This document shows positions 10,401-20,500 of a DNA stretch of 64,000 nt, piece by piece. Origin of the DNA: Choristoneura fumiferana (taxonomy: Eukaryota > Arthropoda > Insecta > Lepidoptera > Tortricidae); the NCBI RefSeq assembly GCF_025370935.1, contig NC_133491.1, positions 8,760,725 through 8,824,724 of the forward strand, read 5' to 3'. The position numbers and the translations under genes were made by a program. The notes below the pieces were generated by a model, which worked only from the letters and a program-made list of their open reading frames with translations, made no database searches and was not told where the DNA came from. The first letter of the stretch is position 1; every line of letters begins with the position of its first letter.

Positions 10401-11860
10401 TTTGTGGTGAAGGAAAACATTGTGAGGAAACCTGCACAAACCTGCGAAGCAATTCAATGGTGCGTGTGAAGTTCCCTATCCGCACTGGGCCCACATGGGA
10501 ACTATGGCCCAAGCCCTCTTGTTCTGAGAAGAGGCCTGTGCCCAGGCTGGGATGATGATGATGATCATGACCTTTTTTAAATTCATTTGGTATTGGTGAT
10601 GTGATGTCATTCTGAGAAGCTGAAGGTCAATTTATGCCTCTTAATTTTATTTATATACAGTTCCATTCAATTGAGATTTAATATTTATTAATCTTTGATA
10701 GATCTTACCATCATATTTTTGGCTAACAAACAAATTTTTGTCATTTTCATTCCTTCTTAAATTCCAGTAACACAGAGAAGGGCTATTACTGGATACTGTA
10801 ACCACAACAGACACATCCTCTCTTTGAATCATCTCTACAGCTGACACTTCTGATCTGCCCTCGTTGTGGCAATCTAGGATGTGGTGGAGAAGCCGCGGTG
10901 GCTGTTTTTTACCTTTGTATTCATATACAATAGCACACCCGTCTCTGAAAGGAAAGCACAAGTAATGAAGTGTGTACCAAAGCCATGCCTCGCCTTGGAC
11001 ATATGTGCATAGCTTAAGTAGTTTGCTTTAAAAATACTTGGTAGCACTTTTGGTCATGCAATTGTGTGCTACGGGCTTCAGTTTTGAATCATATTTACTT
11101 TTAATTTGGCTATATTTAGCTTAATTTTATGTAAGTTATGATTTTAATTAAGCATATTATTATATGAAAGGCTCAAAATACCTGTTACCACAGACAATGA
11201 AATTATTCTTCAAGATAAATCGTGATATATCATTTGTCCGTATGTCATTTCGTTCTACTATAGGCACTTCTATATTCCAGGCATAGGGACCATCTCTGAC
11301 GCCATGTTGGTTTGTTTGATAGCAGCTAAGTTTTGACCCTAATGATAATAGCACAGCATCCGAGTTGTGAAATTTCAGCCATGGCATATATTTTCCATAG
11401 TGGGATCGAATTTTCTGGAAGGCATTATTTATAGATAAAACGAAGGTTATTTAACTTTTCCCTGACAATAATATAAATAATAGTGTGGGTAGGTACTTTA
11501 CCGGTTTGTAAATTCCTTTAATCCAGTTACGGGAAATGCGGCATAAATGGTATGCAGATAGTACCGTTTCCCTGAAAACATTTTATTTCACTGAACATTA
11601 GTCTAATTCTACACTTACTTCCAATTACAAGTTACAATAGTATTCGAATCAAACTATGTAATAATACTACTACACCTGTTATCAACACTATTGCGTACAA
11701 AAAAGCTAGTGAAAGCCTTCCATATTGTATAGTCTTCTTCAATCACATGTTTTAATGTCTTACAGGTGAGCATTACATGGCGAAGTTCTGCCAGGGTTAA
11801 ATATTTAAAGATTTTAGACAAAATGTCAAAAGGAAGTTCAATTAATGTTATATCTGACAT
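7436..11860 (-). CDS. FBXW4: FBXW4-like F-box/WD40 protein, complete (430 aa)
   Basis: Eight exons on the minus strand: 11860-11676, 11571-11502, 11414-11182, 10944-10709, 10230-10107, 9498-9357, 9117-8980 and 7600-7436 (stop TAA). All junctions are GT-AG with consistent phases (1293 coding bases), giving 430 aa against 412 in human FBXW4. The N-terminal F-box reads IELPFDILSKIFKYLTLAEL. Diagnostic FBXW4 matches follow: KIRSHYGKYMPWLKFHNSD (human LLKWRCSQMPWMQLEDDS), TLYCVKTDGDRAILVGSAAH (human TLYCLQTDGNHLLATGSS) and, in the last exon, SSPIYSLDFDSTRLLAAADL (human SSPVYCLRLTTKHLYAALSY). Family knowledge: FBXW4 (dactylin) is the substrate-receptor subunit of an SCF ubiquitin ligase, with the F-box binding SKP1 and the beta-propeller contacting substrates. 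The last exon is easily missed because the 1379 bp intron before it is full of repeats. The tail after the propeller is Arg-rich (ERRRRRDY). Confidence 0.92.
7689..7825. mobile_element. Palindromic MITE in FBXW4 intron 7
   Basis: 137 bp inverted repeat. The left arm contains AAGAGAAGAAATTAAAAAGT and TGGCAACACTGTAGTGT, and the right arm is their reverse complement. It sits only ~90 bp upstream (in gene sense, downstream) of the last-exon acceptor. Confidence 0.75.
7848..8420 (+). repeat. Dispersed lepidopteran repeat with tandem ~120 bp units (Helitron/Lep1-like, tentative)
   Basis: Starts GAATATTATAAATGTGAG, then CACGCTGAAACGGCTGGACG, then repeats of a unit with CGATATTCCCACGGGATAGG and GGTATGTAGGTAGCTGGACG. 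It ends with GCGAAGCCGCGGGTAAAC. Relatives lie at 18400, 26928, 27245, 42640 and 55487. Assignment to a Helitron-like family rests on memory of similar lepidopteran repeats and was not tested. Confidence 0.55.
8501..8613. mobile_element. Family A MITE, diverged subfamily B
   Basis: Shows the subfamily B left end ACTATGAAGTGCAAAATTCG, then CCGTCCCGCTGACGC, and a degraded right end. The arms are less well paired than in family A copies. Confidence 0.6.
8697..8930 (+). repeat. LINE-related 3' fragment
   Basis: Contains CATCAGCCGTAGGACGTCCA and TGGACATAGGCCTCCCTC, a string common at the 3' ends of lepidopteran LINE-like repeats, followed by a block with CACCAGAGATGTGTGAGGAT that recurs near 40955 and 51755. 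It has no coding capacity and lies inside FBXW4 intron 7. Confidence 0.5.
9587..9985. repeat. Spaced inverted repeat inside FBXW4 intron 5
   Basis: About 40 bp (GTCGTAAGG..GGGTGAGCAAAG..AATTATTTATAGAT on the minus strand at 9632-9590) recurs in inverted orientation near 9948-9985. The ~320 bp between is A/C-rich and contains CAACTAGAGTTCATCCTC. It looks like a terminal-repeat element inserted in the intron. Confidence 0.55.
10318..10560 (+). mobile_element. tRNA-derived SINE, 5'-truncated copy
   Basis: Retains GGGTTCCAACCCTGACTCGC (degraded B box), TGTGAGGAAACCTGCACAAA, GGCCCAAGCCCTCTTGTTCT and a 3' (GATGAT)n tail. The same body is found complete in reverse orientation at 12530-12836. Confidence 0.75.
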
Positions 11861-12121
11861 AATGATAGCGCATATTCAATTCAAGCACGTCCTTTATGTT
11901 ACTGAAATCTTAACTTATCATTTTAAATAATTATGTATAATTTACATTGTACACTAAAGGTTAAACAACATGTCAACGGCAACAGCTGATGTTAATGTCT
12001 GGCGTGTCTGTCACTGGCTGTCATGTCATTCATGACTGTCATCGTCATCTGGTCACTGAGTGCGCTCGAGCCATTGTTAAAACCACGTAGACATTGCTGA
12101 CAAAATAGAAAATGTTTCTAC
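11861..12121. other. 5' flank of the FBXW4-like gene
   Basis: Short upstream region rich in TGTCATG/GTCATC repeats (about 11990-12050). It has no TATA box at a clear spacing and no other gene. Confidence 0.3.
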
Positions 12122-12288
12122 GGGTGACACTCTTTCCCGGCCCGGATAACACCGACATTGAAATACCGGCCTTGTTTTTTGTGTATATGCCCATACAAAC
12201 TGACAGGAGCTTCTATGGGCGTGTACACAAAAAAAAAGGGTCGGTATTTCCAAGTCGGTGTTATCCGGGCCGGGAAAGAGTGTCACCC
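12122..12288. mobile_element. hAT-type palindromic MITE with 8 bp target duplication
   Basis: The element runs from GGGTGACACTCTTTCCCGG to its reverse complement CCGGGAAAGAGTGTCACCC. The octamer GTTTCTAC lies at 12114-12121 and again at 12289-12296, an exact 8 bp duplication as hAT transposases leave. A related, 5'-truncated copy is at 28996-29125. No ORF. Confidence 0.8.
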
Positions 12289-12529
12289 GTTTCTACTAGG
12301 TTTCAGCCTTATTAATATAACTTATACGAAAGTGTCAATTGTCTGAATGTTACGCTTTTACATATTATAAAATAGTCCACCGATTGTGATGAATTTTTTT
12401 ATGGACATAGTATAAGATCCTGAGAAGCATTTTTTTTTTCCAGAAAATTGTAGTTCTCGCAGACGCGAGTCGAGCGAAGAATTTTACGCAGAAGTCACTG
12501 GCAACAGCATAGTTTCAAATATATGTGTA

Positions 12530-12836
12530 GTATTATTATTATTATTCCCTTTAATGGTATCATCGCATCCTATATACGTCCCACTGCTGGGCACAGGCCT
12601 CCTTTCAGAACAAGAGGGCTTGGGCCATAGTTCCCACGCGGGCCCAGTGCGGATTGGGAACTTCGCACGCACCATTGAATCGCTTCGCAGGTTTGTGCAG
12701 GTTTCCTCACGATGTTTTCCTTCACCGCAAAGCTCGTGGTAATTGACAAATGTTATTAAACTCAGAGGTGCGAGTCGGGGTTCGAACCCACGACCCTTTG
12801 CTTGAGAGGAGGTCAAACCACTAGGCCACCACGGCT
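12530..12836 (-). mobile_element. tRNA-derived SINE, complete copy
   Basis: Read on the minus strand it begins with a tRNA head (AAGCCGTGGTGGCCTAGTGG; B box GGGTTCGAACCCCG). It continues with the body shared with the 10318 copy and ends in a run of AAT repeats. Pol III promoter boxes A and B are both intact. Confidence 0.85.
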
Positions 12837-12918
12837 TATAATAATAATACTATATTTATTATATTCCTTTTAATGGCGGCCTTAAAAATATATAGTAAAA
12901 AACACCGAAAAACTTTAA

Positions 12919-13340
12919 GGGCGCGGCCCCATGCAGTCGCTCAACGCTGTTTCCAGCGATAAATCTGGTCAAGTGACCCCATTTTGAATTTCTCGCGACT
13001 CAAATCGGTAATCGCTAGTCGCTCGTCGCTCGTTTGCAGCGACCAATCTGGTCACGTGATCCTATTTCGAATTTCCCGCGACTCAAAAAAGTAGCGTCAA
13101 GTCGCCGCGTCGAACAGCAGCGTCAACATGGCGGCTGCTTGAAAAAAAAATTACCGTATTTGTTTGGAAATTGACGAAATGTCGTTTGTTTACAAGTGCT
13201 TACCAAAAATGGGTTTATCAGTGTCTACACATTGCTGCTTCCCATTTTGAAGCTCAACATTTTCAGCTTTATCGCTATATGGCACGTGACCAGATTTATC
13301 GCTGGAAACGAGCGTCGACCGACTTGCATGAGGCCGCGCC
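12919..13340. mobile_element. piggyBac-type MITE flanked by TTAA
   Basis: The ~60 bp terminal inverted repeats start GGGCGCGGCCCCATGCAGTC at the left; the right end reads GACTTGCATGAGGCCGCGCC. Both contain TTTCCAGCGATAAATCTGG in complementary sense. TTAA is present on both sides (12915-12918 and 13341-13344), the target site of piggyBac transposases. A third internal partial repeat lies at about 13028-13070. No coding capacity. Confidence 0.75.
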
Positions 13341-13739
13341 TTAAAAAAACCTCTGTCACTTGCGACGAAGTGACAGACTTGTGAGACTGACACACAAATG
13401 ACAAATGTCACGAATAAGACAGGCAACACAACGGTATCTTTTTACTACTGCAAACGGTTTTCCTTTTTTTTTACTTAGAAAAAGAAGAATAATCGAAATC
13501 GGATGTAAATCATGATATATTTCTAACGTCAAAATTATTGAGCTAATAAATTACAAGTTTACCTGCCACTTTTGTAGATAATGTTTTGTACCATGGAATA
13601 GTACTGTGTCAATTAAAAATGGATTTATTTAAGCAGGGTATGTATAATTTCATTTAATAGCTTTCGTAGAATTCGTTCATGCACTCGGTCGGCACATAAT
13701 AAGTATTTATGCGTTTGTAAAAGTCTGGTCAACGTTATT

Positions 13740-14582
13740 AGTGTGACGCATTAGCTGCGCGAACTCTATCAAGGCCGTACGATCCAGTAACTGGTACGCG
13801 CGCGTATGGCGATAGGGTATTGAGCTGGGCGCAGCGGCCGCCTCGCAGGCGTCGTAGGTGGATGTGGATCTGGATAGTGGTTATCTAGGCTCTGTTATCT
13901 GTCGTGGGGCTGGTTGGTGTTCGTTCTGCGCCGCGCGCCACGCTCGGGCTAATTGGATACGCAATCATTGTCTTCGCTTCGCCGGACTTGTGCAGTGTAA
14001 TAGGAAACGCGATGGCCGCGCTTGTTTGCTAACATTGTTAGACTAGTGTTTGTTGTGTGGATAACAATTTTGTGTACCTATTAATAAAAAGTGTGTTTGG
14101 ACTACAAGGTGTTCTAATTGATAGGTAGGTGTTATATGTATGTATGGTGTTTTTTGTTGTCATGATGATAACAATGCTTGCTAGGAATTATAAAAAAAAA
14201 TATGTGTTGGTCAAATAAATAAATAGAAAATAAATAGAATGTTAAGGAACTTTTTAACAGTAACAATTGTAGCTTTGATTGAACTATGAACCAGCCCTTA
14301 TCTATTGCAATCATTTATCTTGGAACTCTTTTTAACTTTTTAATTTATTTTAAATTCAATAAATACTGTATATGTATATGAATTTGAAATGAAGTGTACT
14401 AAAACTCCCCCACATGGTTGTTTGTATGACTTTGTCAAGAGCAATATGTTTGCCTTGTTGATTGATTATCAAGTTGTATATTCTTTTCCTTAAACAAAGT
14501 CAACCAGCCATACATATACCTATGCCATCTACATATAAAGCTAGATTAATAAAAAGTTGTCATTGTTTTTTCTTTGCCATAG
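13740..14582 (+). promoter_or_regulatory. Possible promoter and 5' UTR of the SH3 gene
   Basis: A CpG-rich block at about 13790-14030 (CGCGCGCGTATGGCG, GCGCAGCGGCCGCC) stands out from the AT-rich surroundings. It lies about 0.6 kb ahead of the first recognised coding exon. I place the upstream non-coding exon here by inference only, and its donor site could not be fixed. Confidence 0.3.
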
Positions 14583-17500
14583 GTATGAAGGGGCCTACTA
14601 GGCAAGCTCCTCCTGTGCCAGGGTTTGGTGTCAATCGCTACTCCCCAGTTACTAATTGGAATGATGATCCCTTTGGTGCTGATGTATTTGAGCCCACACC
14701 TCAATTTGGACAGAAAAAGAAGCCACCACCAAGACCTCCACCGCCCAAAGTGAACAAACAGCCAGATGTACCTGCCAAACCTTCTCACTTCATGAGGAAG
14801 CCTACAGTCCTCACTTCACTCCTGTCTCGGAAAAGTAAAACCACAGTGACCACCCAGAATCATGTAACTGTCAACCATAGCAATTTGATTATGGATAGTA
14901 ACAGTGAAGTAGACGCTAGTAGAATGTTTCCGAGATGTGAACCGAAAAATGTACAAACAGGAGCACTAATAGACCTCTCATCCCCTCCCAGTTCGCCAAC
15001 GTTTACCACTAGATCAAGCAGTGATGGTTTAAGCGTGGACAGCTTTAGTTCCGATGCCACTACTTCCACCAACCATCATAATGCATTTAATAATGGGAAT
15101 GCTTCACAAGCCGAGAGTGGTTTTGAAGATGACTTTGATCTGTTCCTACATTCTAGGAAAAAGATGAGTAAAGAAGACACTCTTGATGATTTCACAACAG
15201 TTGATCCATTTTCACCACCGCCAGTGTCCAATAAACCGCCTTTGTTGAAAAAACCAACATTAAACAAAGATTTATATGAGGTACCCAGTACAAGAGCACC
15301 TGTGACACTCCCTAGGGGTCCTACTATAATCCGAGCAAAGCCAGCCAGGCCAAAGCCTCCAGACAACTCAGCATTACTGAAGAGCACCCTTGGAAACTTG
15401 CCATTTACTTCCATGAATGTTAACACAACAACTCCCATACAGAAGATAAATAATGGATTTGGAGATAGCTTTGTAAGTATTGCCATTTCTCTGACATCAT
15501 GATAGCAATGGAATTAATTAATCACAATCATCATACTAATTAGGGTTCTAATTGTGCTATTCAGAGAATAGCCATGAGCTCATTGTTCACTGTAATTGTG
15601 CATACTTAATATTACCATCTAAAGCAAATTAAATAAGTTTTAGTAACAGAGAAACAATACGATTTAAAAGAAGAAATGTTCAGATAATTTAAAATTATAT
15701 CCTGAAGATGAATCTTTCTTTTTTATTTTGCTGGGTATTAGTATTAAGGTTTTTTTCCCATTAAATTTAACAAGGCTCATTTAAATGCAATGAAGAATCA
15801 GTAATCTTAGTTTGTTATTGCTGGTCATGGCCACTATAAGCATTTATTAATTTTGCTGCTCTTTAAATAGATTGAGAAGAAATAACAGGTATTTGTTTTC
15901 TTTTAAAGAATGTTTAAAAAAATATTTTAAAAAGAGTACCTTGTTTAAAAGTGCGAGGAATAAAAATCAATAAAGAAATTTCCTTTAGACATTTTGCACA
16001 ATATCAATAGCATCTTATATCAAGCACTGCAAATGATTTCCTAAAAAGTTAATATCAAAGTTCAGCTACCATTTCATCTGACGCCATTTACAAGTATGGA
16101 GTTCTGTTAGTAGGTACTTTATGGGCAATGTGGCTTACACTATCTTACATAAGTCTATTCAAAACTATTGTCATTAAGTTGCAAACTATGTTTATTACAC
16201 TTGTAGTAATGCAAAACTCGGCCAAAAAACTGTTTCAATGTCAAGACGGCAGTGGTTGCGACTTGGCGTCACGCACGCATGAAGTTGTACATGCCACATG
16301 TATTATTACAGATGTAAATAGATGTCAATTGTAATTTTTGTCACATGCCACATGGTAGTCTGAGTTGACCCCTTACTTATGACCAGTTAAATGTGCTGCA
16401 GCTGGAAAAGAACGCTTGTATACAGGGTTGGAAATTAGATAATTATGTTTAATAATTATCTGGTTATTATCCAGTAACATACCTAAAGTGTAATATAATT
16501 TAAAGTACCTACTTTAAATTGTTACGTTTCTCGTGTTCGCATACATATAGACTCGCGACGTGACGCCAAAAAAGTGACGCAAAATATTACCATTACGCAT
16601 ATTTGGATACACACTAACCATCACATCATGCCCAGATATAAACGAATAAATGTTATTATCATTGATAATTGGGCCAATCAACTATTTTACCGACACTTTG
16701 GGCGTCTCCTGCGTTACCAAAATTGTCTCTGGCGTTACCAAAAAATCGTACTTCCAACAAGATATTGCACGGTTTAATAAGTTGAACTTACGTAGGATGG
16801 CATGTATTCGTGTACACCATAAGTATATTAAATTACAGAAAAAACATGTTTACTTACAAAAATCTGCAATTGTTGGAAAAATGCCGCGGAGATTAGTGTG
16901 GGTAAAAAATGTTGATTGGCCCAATTAACACGACGTAATTAATTATCAAGCTATTATATCGTTGATAATTGTCCTAAGCAACGCCGATTTTATATCTACT
17001 TACGACATGATTATAACTATTTTCTCAAAAATGTCTGTTAAAGTTGACATTATTCTTTACATATCAGAAGGTGAAGTGCATAGTTTATGGTCAGCGAAAA
17101 ATTAAAAAGTTAAAAAGGTTGCAGGCGCGCTAGCTCGACAATAATGAATTAGCGCGCCTGCAATCAGTCACATTTTTTTTTGTTTTAAGTTAAATAGGCC
17201 TTGGAAATGTTGGTACAAGTCGTATACAGCCAAGTCTAATGGCCAGTATCTGATATTTTGTGGGAACTCCGGACTTTTTCTATTGGGTCTGAAATAGCTT
17301 GTGGTGTTTTCGGTGGAAAAATACACCTGCAGTTTATTTTTAATGAAAAAAGGCGGGAAAGCATAAGAAAAATATTGGAATAAATTAAATTTTATAATAT
17401 ATTTGAGAAAAAGTTTATTCTATTTCAGAATTATTAACCATTTTTGAGAAAAGCTTTATATTAGTCTCGGCTGGAATAGCAATTGCTGGCTTCGTATTAG

Positions 17501-20500
17501 TTAAACGGACTCGCAAGCTCGTCCGTTTAATACTCATACTCAGCCAGCAATTGCCTACTTCCAGGCCACGACAATAATCTACTATTAATGTAGCGTGAAC
17601 AATAATTTCTTAGTTGGAATACTTAGTCGTCTTACTTGGAACAATATTACAGCTGCCAAACATCATAAAATGGTAATAAGTTTTTGGTAAAAATTTCATT
17701 TTTAATACAAGTTTTTTTTGACTGTACTTGTATTGTTACCCAAACTACATTTGCATGCCAAATTTCAAGTCAATGCCATTAACCGTTGAAGAGTTCCATC
17801 CTGAGGAGACGATCCTGGCCGGACTACCAGGATGTCACTATCAGATTATTGTATTGTCACGCAATTTACATAAGTATACCAGTATACCAAATTTCAAGTC
17901 AATCCAACTACTGGAATTTGGTCGAATTTAACTTGCAAGATTTGATTACAGACAGACAACGGAACATGTGAAACTAAATAAGGTCCTCACTGAAAATCAG
18001 CGCCACGGCTTGCCGTGGCATTATACTGAGTGGGGACCTGTTTAGCGTCATGTATGTCTTTATTTGTTCTGTTTGTTCCTTTGTTTGTTTTTTATGGCGT
18101 TAAATAAATGTATTTTCTTTCTTCTTTCTTTCTTTCTAAATAAAAGCTTGTAAAAACACCCTTGTCCAATTGTTTGCAGAAGGTAAACATTTCAAAATTC
18201 AGCCACTGGAATACCTTTTTAAGCCAAATGTAATAATTACAATAACATTGCTTGGCAAGAAAAACAGTATGATATTTATTGATATAAATTCAAATGCTAG
18301 AGCTGTACTTATTTTAAAGGCTCTATCGTAATGAAGTTCAGATAAAACCGTAAGACGCCCTTTAAACAGAGCTTAAGAGCTTGTGTACCTATGTAAATCC
18401 TACTTCATATCCTATCCTACTAATTGATTAATGCGAAAGTTTGTGAGTTAGTGAGTATGTTTGTTACTCCTTCACGCTGAAACGGCTGGACGGATTTTGA
18501 TAAAATTTGGTATGTAGATAGCTGGACATCTGGGATAAAACATAGGCTATTTTTTATTCCGATATTCCCACGGGATAGGGATAAAATCTCGAAACAACAA
18601 CCGCTGGGCTTACAGTCATAAAAATTGTCATGATTGTTTTTAATGTAAAATCAATGAAAATCACAATTTAATTTTCGGGAATTCCTACGGAAATTTTTAA
18701 AAATCCTGAAATTTCAATTCATCTGCAATTCTAATGATTTACGTGTGCGAAACCCCAGGTAAACACTAGTGTGACATAAGCACTATCATCTTCATCGTAT
18801 TGTAAGTACAGCTGGCGACACGGAAGTGTATCTGCGCAAGTGACAATCGTGCACGCCAATCAGCGCTTAAGCTTGCCACAGTCCCAGTTGCCATACCTTA
18901 TTTAACGGTTACTGCTATACTACCGTGCCGCGGGCTGCAGTCGCTCAAAGGATATCCTTTTGTTAATTTTTTTTTCGTTGTAGGATTCAAAACCATTCTC
19001 TTGGGACCGGGAAGTGTCCCCAATGAGAGAGAGTTCGCCCCCTATGCCGCGCGAGGCGCCGCCGCCGCCGCCGCCGCTCGACGAGCCCGAGACGTGGCCT
19101 GAAGAGACAGAGGACTTCGTTGACTACACCGCGGACGATGAAGAGCCCTACGCCATAGCCCTTTTCGACTACTTCACTGATCATGCCGATGATTTGTGCT
19201 TTTCGGTAAGTAAGCAACTTTTATATAGCTTTCTCTATCTGCGTTATAGGTCTAGGTATTAGCGGGCTGTTTTCCGCAACTCGAGGTCTAAGTGCGCCTA
19301 TTTTGCGTGATTAGGCTGTGGGCACTATTCATGCCAGCCTAGCTCCTGGAGGAAGCCTAGTAGACCCTTCACGTTGCCGGCGACTTCCTGCAGTGACCCC
19401 GGTGATCCGAGGTGTAGTGCCCTGTAGTTCGCCACACCAGAGCATTACAGAAGGATGTGGATGTGAGTGGCTGTCTCTTCTGCCTTCATGCATGCTCTGC
19501 ACAGGGGGCTGTCTGTAACACATAGATTATGTAATTGCTTGTTTAGCAAGGCATGTCCAGTAAGAGCTATGACCAGCAGTCGGAGTTGATCCGTCCTAAG
19601 TCCGCGAAGCTTGCGGGACAATCCGGGGTTGATCGACGGGAGGGCTTCTCTGGTTTGCCTGCATGTATCTTTGCCCAATATCATTGGTGCATTAACTTGG
19701 TATTGTGTCGCAGTTTACCACGCAGCCATCCAAAGGGCAGAGGTAGGATGGGTTCGGGTCCGAATCCGAAGACCTTCATCTCCGACCCCCCTCTATCCAA
19801 TCGGTCGGCAGCGTCGTTGCCTCGCGATCCACTGTGTCCTTTTATCCATTGTAGTGTTATGGTGTTTGTCTCACTTACCAACGTCAAGAGCTCGATGGCA
19901 CTCGTAGATTAGCCCTGATGTCATTGTGTCGCTCTGCAGGGCTTGCAAGACCGATTTGCTGTCAGACAGTATACGGATAGGAAAATCCTCTATCTGCGTT
20001 CTTGTGATAAAAAAAATAATAGTTAATGCAGCTAGAATCCCCTGAGAGTTAATGTCTATAAACTTTCCTTAATCTGTCATCTCCCAGGATAACAGGATCA
20101 AAGGAATTTGGGCACAAATTTGTGCCTCTGGGAGAGGACAGGTTAATATAAGTTGAAGGTTTAAAATATACATTGAAGGTAAGTAGTTTATAGGCTAGCG
20201 CTAGTGCTGGTGGCGCGCTGCTGCGGCGCAAACTAACAAATGCCTACTCTGGAATCGATCCAAAGCACGCCATTGTTATTGTTAACGATAACAAGAGTAG
20301 GTATCGCTTTCGTAGCGTCAGAGAGCGCGAAGAGTCTTCGTTTCAGCTTAGGCAAAAATGCTTCCGTATATCTGTCCCCATGGGCACCATAGGATTACTT
20401 TCAAAGACGTGCATTTATAGGTTTCATTCTGTATTCTTGTTCTATGTATTTTCTTTTACGCCGGGGTCCTTTATCCTGCTGTCAGTTCTCATCTAAAACA

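Larger units (their letters stand above)
15473..18983 (+). other. First recognised intron of the SH3 gene, repeat-filled
   Basis: Contains an inverted repeat (GATTGGCCCAATTA type, 16659-16682 against 16911-16927), hairpins at 17119-17163 and 17461-17578, a LINE-like 3' stretch at 17720-18140 ending in a (TTTC)n microsatellite, and a Lep1-like repeat at 18400-18770. No other coding exon was seen. Confidence 0.6.

Noticed and set aside
19553..19912. Plus-strand ORFs near 19.6-19.9 kb
   Set aside because: They are antisense shadows of the LINE RNase H fragment.
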